Assembly: GCF_032118995.1 (NCBI RefSeq)
Contig: NC_092657.1
Coordinates: forward strand, 7,875,391 to 7,939,390
Reading direction: 5' to 3'
Source: Asterias amurensis
Lineage: Eukaryota; Echinodermata; Asteroidea; Forcipulatida; Asteriidae
DNA: 64,000 bases
A model generated the notes under the pieces. The model saw only the letters and a list, made by a program, of their open reading frames with translations. It was not told where the DNA came from and did no database searches. Below, piece after piece: positions 39,901-46,600 of this stretch; the first letter of the stretch is position 1; the number at the start of each line of letters is the position of its first letter. The translations under genes and the position numbers were made by a program.

Positions 39901-40616
39901 TATTTACAAATTTATTTACATTTTAGTTTCTACATTTTAATTTACAAGCTCTCTCATTAACTTTACTCTTGTTCTGCCTGCCTCTGTCTTGGCATTGGGG
40001 GGGGGGGGGGGTATTTGCAAAAAGGTCTATGTATCTGCATCTAAAACAAGAAGACTCATTGAAGCGCCCTCTATTGACTTATAGAACATCTGTATTTTCC
40101 AAAATGACCTAGATACTGACTATTTGAAACTGTTTTTTGTATTAATTTTCACTCCACCCTTGGAGGCATGTTGTTTTGACATGGACTGAGTATAGACTTT
40201 ATGATGGTGGAAATGTCATGGTCGAGCGGTTAAGAGCACCAAATTCAAACTCTGGTGTTTCTGATCAGCAGAGTGTGGGTTTGAATCCCCAGCCGTGACA
40301 CTGTGTCCTTGAGCAAGACACTTAACCATTGCTTCGTCCTTCGGATGGGACCGTAAAGCCGTTGGTCCCATGTGCTGTGTAACGCATGTAAAAGAACCCA
40401 GTGCACTTTTCGAAAAGAGAAGGGGTTCGCCTGGTATTCCTGGCTGTGGCTGTTGTATGTGCCGTAGCACTTTGTAAACCCTTATAAGGTGCTAAGTAAT
40501 TGGGTCTCAGACTTTATCAATGCAATAACCTACATGTATCTTTCTGAAAGTTTGTGTATACTCTGCGCCTTGAGTACCTTGTTTGGTAGATACGTGCGCT
40601 ACATATAAGACTTCAA

Positions 40617-40680
<64 letters not shown>

Positions 40681-43600
40681 GTTATTGTTATTGTTATTGT
40701 TATTGTTATTGTTATTGTTATTGTTATTGTTATTGTTATTGTTATTGTTATTGTTATTGTTATTGTTATTGTTATTGTTATTGTTATTGTTATTGTTATT
40801 GTTATTGTTATTGTTATTGTTATTGTTATTGTTATTGTTATTGTTATTGTTATTGTTATTGTTATTGTTATTGTTATTGTTATTGTTATTGTTATTGTTA
40901 TTGTTATTGTTATTGTTATTGTTATTGTTATTGTTATTGTTATTGTTATTGTTATTGTTATTGTTATTGTTATTGTTATTGTTATTGTTATTGTTATTGT
41001 TATTGTTATTGTTATTGTTATTGTTATTGTTATTGTTATTGTTATTGTTATTGTTATTGTTATTGTTATTGTTATTGTTATTGTTATTGTTATTGTTATT
41101 GTTATTGTTATTGTTATTGTTATTGTTATTGTTATTGTTATTGTTATTGTTATTGTTATTGTTATTGTTATTGTTATTGTTATTGTTATTGTTATTGTTA
41201 TTGTTATTGTTATTGTTATTGTTATTGTTATTGTTATTGTTATTGTTATTGTTATTGTTATTGTTATTGTTATTGTTATTGTTATTGTTATTGTTATTGT
41301 TATTGTTATTGTTATTGTTATTGTTATTGTTATTGTTATTGTTATTGTTATTGTTATTGTTATTGTTATTGTTATTGTTATTGTTATTGTTATTGTTATT
41401 GTTATTGTTATTGTTATTGTTATTGTTATTGTTATTGTTATTGTTATTGTTATTGTTATTGTTATTGTTATTGTTATTGTTATTGTTATTGTTATTGTTA
41501 TTGTTATTGTTATTGTTATTGTTATTGTTATTGTTATTGTTATTGTTATTGTTATTGTTATTGTTATTGTTATTGTTATTGTTATTGTTATTGTTATTGT
41601 TATTGTTATTGTTATTGTTATTGTTATTGTTATTGTTATTGTTATTGTTATTGTTATTGTTATTGTTATTGTTATTGTTATTGTTATTGTTATTGTTATT
41701 GTTATTGTTATTGTTATTGTTATTGTTATTGTTATTGTTATTGTTATTGTTATTGTTATTGTTATTGTTATTGTTATTGTTATTGTTATTGTTATTATTA
41801 TTATGTTATGTTATGTTAATGTGATGTACTCTGATATTGCAGGATGTTTCTGGGATGCCTGCTTTGTGTAGACCAGTCAGAGAAGGAGGTAATGGTTTTG
41901 ACTATCGCCTGGCAATGGCTATTCCTGACAGATGGATTAAGGTAGGATTGTATGTCATAGGACTACTCAGTAAACCACCATGTGCAAAACATATTACAAA
42001 GAAAGATTTGAATAAACCATTTTCGCTATTTATATGTTAATAATATGAAGTTACTAGACCCAAAAGTCCACTGCAAATGTGGCTTTTAGTTGCATGCCTT
42101 TAAGAGTATTAGGAAAAAGGAAAAAAAAAACACCCAAACCCCACAAATTAGGACGTGTTCCTGGCTGATTCGCCTGCCATTTTGTCAGCACTTTCTACTT
42201 GTTTCGCCTAGGCAAACGATCTAAAAAGTTGCGCGCGCAGTTTGATTTCAAGCTTAAGCTAGCAACTGCTCTTGAAATAAGTTTACGCTTTTGAAAGCAA
42301 GTTTTTCTGCTACAATAAGCAAAAAAATTTGCTACCTTTAAGCACCGCTATGAAATTGGGCCCTGGTAGAAATCCACTGGTGATCAAGCTGGAATGTACT
42401 TTTTATTACTGGCAATTTACATGAAATGTTTCTATCTTTGATTTGGGGTATACAAGTTTTATACAAGTAAATGTAGTACACAGTCTTTACTGGTTAAGTT
42501 TGTTTCTTTTTATCAATAGATGTTGAAAGAGCAGAAAGATGAAGATTGGAGCATGTGGGATATTGTTTGGACCCTTATCAACCGTCGTCATGGTGAGAAA
42601 GCTGTAGCTTATGCTGAGAGTCATGATCAGGCTCTAGTTGGAGATAAGACCCTTGCATTTTGGTTGATGGATAAAGAGATGTATACAAACATGTCGCTAT
42701 TAACGCCACCAAGTACCATCATTGATAGAGGTATAGCTCTGCATAAGATGATTCGTCTTATCTCTCATGCTCTGGGAGGGGAAGCTTGGCTGAATTTTAT
42801 TGGTGAGAGTTATATGTTATTCATTCATTCATTCATTCATTCATTCAGTTATAATGGTTTATTCATAAATACCTCAGACAGTTTCGCTATTCCTATTGGT
42901 GGAGAGTGCGTCACGTGGTAATGACCAGCTTGATAATGATCAGCTGGAGCTCTGTTTATAACCGGTTGTTTTCGGATACTACGCGCTAGTCTTGGTGCAA
43001 GACGTTTCTTGTTACGGGCGCTGTCAGTGATTTGGCTGCGCTGTGTGTAAAAGGAAAACGAGAACGTCTTGCACTAAGACTATAAACGCTCGAACGGATC
43101 TGGAAACTGTCGTCTCAGTCTTAACAATGCAACACACGGACGTACAGAGCTAAAGCGTCGGAAACGGATAAGTTTGAAAGAGTTTCTTACTTTATTACGC
43201 TTTTTAACAAAAAAGGCATTTATGAGTGGGAATAAAAAAATAGTGACTCGTTCTTTAACGGCCGTTTAAAACCTTGCAGGGTCGTTGTCGTGCGATAAAA
43301 GGCCCTCGACTTCAGCATGGGCCTTTATCACATGGCAACAACCCTACCGATTTTAAACGGCCGTTTAAGAACTCGTCACTACCCTTTTATTTCCTTTTTG
43401 AAATATCCTGGTAACGTGGGTTTCCAATAGGATAGCAGAACAAAATCTCACAACAAAAACTAAATGATTTTGTATTAATTTCATTTTACCAACCTTTTAC
43501 AAGACACTTGCACTTCATCATGTGTTAAAACCATTACCTCAGCCTGCCCGTGTTCCAGTGTGTGGTTTACACATGCTTCAGAATCGGAGAGAAGAATGTT

Positions 43601-46600
43601 TCCGCTTTACCTTAACTCGTAAACAGAAAACCATACACAGTTAAGAAGGGCATTATGGCAAACGGAAGAAAAGGCACTGCAGCAGGCGTGAGGAGGTGAG
43701 CCATGGTTGGCCGTGCGTGGCCGCCACGAATTTATGAAACCCTATTCCTATTCATGGTCATTGTAGCATACTTCAACAGATCAAACTGCAGCTTGATGTC
43801 ATTGCTTAAAAGTCGGTCCGGGACAATAAAGCAAAATGCCAGAAATGAAAACAAACCCAAACAACTTCAACTAAACATGGTCGGGTATTGAATTTAATTA
43901 AGAAAAAGGGAAAATGAGAAGGCTGAGATAAGGAAGAAAGACGAAATGTACTTTGAATCTCAAGTCTGCTCATCCAATCTTAGTTAAGAATAACAAATAT
44001 GAGAAACAGATTAAAAATGTGAAGCTCATATGTACATTGTGTTTCACTGAGAGTACATAAAGCAGAAGAAACTACTATTTAGTAAATAAATGCATCAAGT
44101 AAATAGAACTCAAATGAATAAATATATGGACAAATACATGTAAAATAAATTTAAAAAATTGTGTTTTTCAGGGAATGAGTTTGGTCATCCAGAGTGGTTA
44201 GATTTCCCTCGACCAGGTAATGATGACAGTTACCATTATGCAAGGAGGCAATGGAATGTAGTGGATGATGACAACTTACGTTATAAATATCTGAATAACT
44301 TTGACAGAGCAATGAATGAGTTACAGCACAAGAAACAGTGGTTGAATAGTCCTCAGGTATGTTTCAACATTCATTGTAATGTCATGTCATGTCAGTGTTG
44401 TACAGCTCTAAAAAGCCAGTAGGATCCTGGAATGTAATACCACATGTATCATGGAAATAAGTCGGCCATTTTATGGAGTCAAAAACATGACTCCACAAAA
44501 TGGCGTGTCGTGTTCATTCAGGACGTACATGTATTTAGGTTTTCTTTGCATTGAAGGTTACTAGCCAATCATTCCCCCACTTTAACGCATTCTTTTTAGC
44601 GAGCCTGTGGGTGAGCGAGTGTGTGATTTGCGACGGTGTTGTCATGGGTACATCATGAATTTGGATACAACTTGAAGATGCTGGTCATTGGTTAGGATTG
44701 AGTGTTTAGTTTGGAACATGATTCAGTCTACCTTGTAATGATGGCCAACCCAAAACAAGAGGCTGTCTTTAACGGGTTGACGAGGCATCTTCACAATGAG
44801 TGACTAGAATAGCATCATTAGCAAACAGTAGTTTCAGGAGGATTTGAAGAGTTTTAGTATTTTCTTGGAGTGGTTTTTCATAGGTAAAGTAGGTTACAAT
44901 TGAGCTTGCTTTGATGAAAAATCACACCATTGTGATTACATGCTAGTTTGTTGCTTTTTAAAAATTATATTTGCCCGGTCATTTTGCCTTGTGGTTTACA
45001 TTATATAACTTGATAGTTGAAATACAACAAGCTGCATCCCCTGAAGGTGATCCCCTGGTTGCCACTTCTCAGGTTGTATCCTAAACTTGGATAAGGTCCC
45101 TGGCTATATTGCTTGCATTGCTTTGGAGTAGTTGACAAAACAGGGAGACTGCCAACATAGGGCTAGATAGATAGAATGTAGCTCAGTTGGTAGAGCTCTG
45201 GCACGTTAAACCAGAGGTTGTTTGTTTCAATCTGCTCTATTAATTGGTTCTTTGTTAAACCCCAAGTTATTGAAAATTTAACCAGTTTCCCTTGTGGTTT
45301 GTAACAAGATAAGTTTTAATTCATGTACAATCACAGAGAGACATGATTTAAAAACTATGCCAAATTGTGGTTTAGCGTATGAGAGCGCAGAACTGTGGTG
45401 GTTCTGATCAGCAGAGTGTACTAGGCTAGATTGCTTCATCCTTTGGATGGGTCGTACAAATGTACAGCCACAGGTCCTGTGTATTGTGAATGCATGTAAA
45501 CAAATCCTGGTTGAAGTGGTTTCATATTGCTAACAGCAAGCAACCTTGAAAACCATCACATGGTACTATATGACAAGGCCTGATACTTCAACATGTAGCT
45601 CCACATGTACCTTGTAGGTAAATACTGACAGCCCATGGGACCTGACTGTGACATTCGCTATAAAAATGGTTAGTTATTAAACGCCAACAGCGGGTTGGTA
45701 AGAAATGCTTCACATGGCCAACAGTCATTTTTATGCAACTGTTATTGTTCAAAGTGTGATCCTTTCATGTTGTTTTGACACTAATCCAGTACATGTAATA
45801 ATTTCCAGGCATACGTCAGCTGCACACATGAAGATGATAAGCTGATTGTGTTTGAAAGAGCCCATCTTGTGTTTGTCTTCAACTTCCATGTGACATCAAG
45901 CTACACCGGCTATCGCATTGGAACTAACACCCCTGGAAAGTATCCTTCAACAAAAACTTAAAATGAAAACTTGAAAAATGAGTGTAGAGAAGAAGTGCTG
46001 ATTTCCTTTCCCCCCAGAATGTTGGTTTGAATCCTGGTCTGGCATATGACATTTGACTTGACTTACATGCAACTACACTGTATGTTGTATTGTTAAAACC
46101 AAAACATGCAGATATATATCACATACTAAGATGTAGGTTTCATGTACCAGAGGTCAAGCTCACAAAGAGTAGGAGATAATAAAAACTTAATTCTACTTGT
46201 GAAATACACTTCAGATGTGTGCTGAATGTAAAATACCAAGAACACTTATAATTGAAATAGGGGTTTATTGTATGTCATTCAGTAACCTAAACCATACGCC
46301 TTTCTTAATACTTATGCATGAGTACGTCACAATTGTAATCAGAACTATGACCTCATGCATGAATATTGAGAAAAGCAAATCTTTTGGCTTCACTTTTGAG
46401 GAATCCTTTGTTTTATTACTACAACATGAATGTTAAAAAAAAAAAAATTTTGTGCAACTGATGTTTGAAGATGAGCAGCTTATTGTATTGTTTTTGAAAC
46501 ATCAACACCAAAAACACTCCATCAAAATAGATTTATTACATGGTTGTACCCGCAAATTAACTATATTTATAGTTTATTCTTACTTTTGTGTAAACACTGT

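Noticed and set aside
40215..40300. A possible tRNA-Leu gene
   Set aside because: The tRNA-like head continues into a SINE body and an ATT tail, and a decayed copy exists at 45368.
40583..41824. A 413-codon frame, almost entirely leucine
   Set aside because: It is the ATT/GTTATT microsatellite read in one frame; there is no coding signal.
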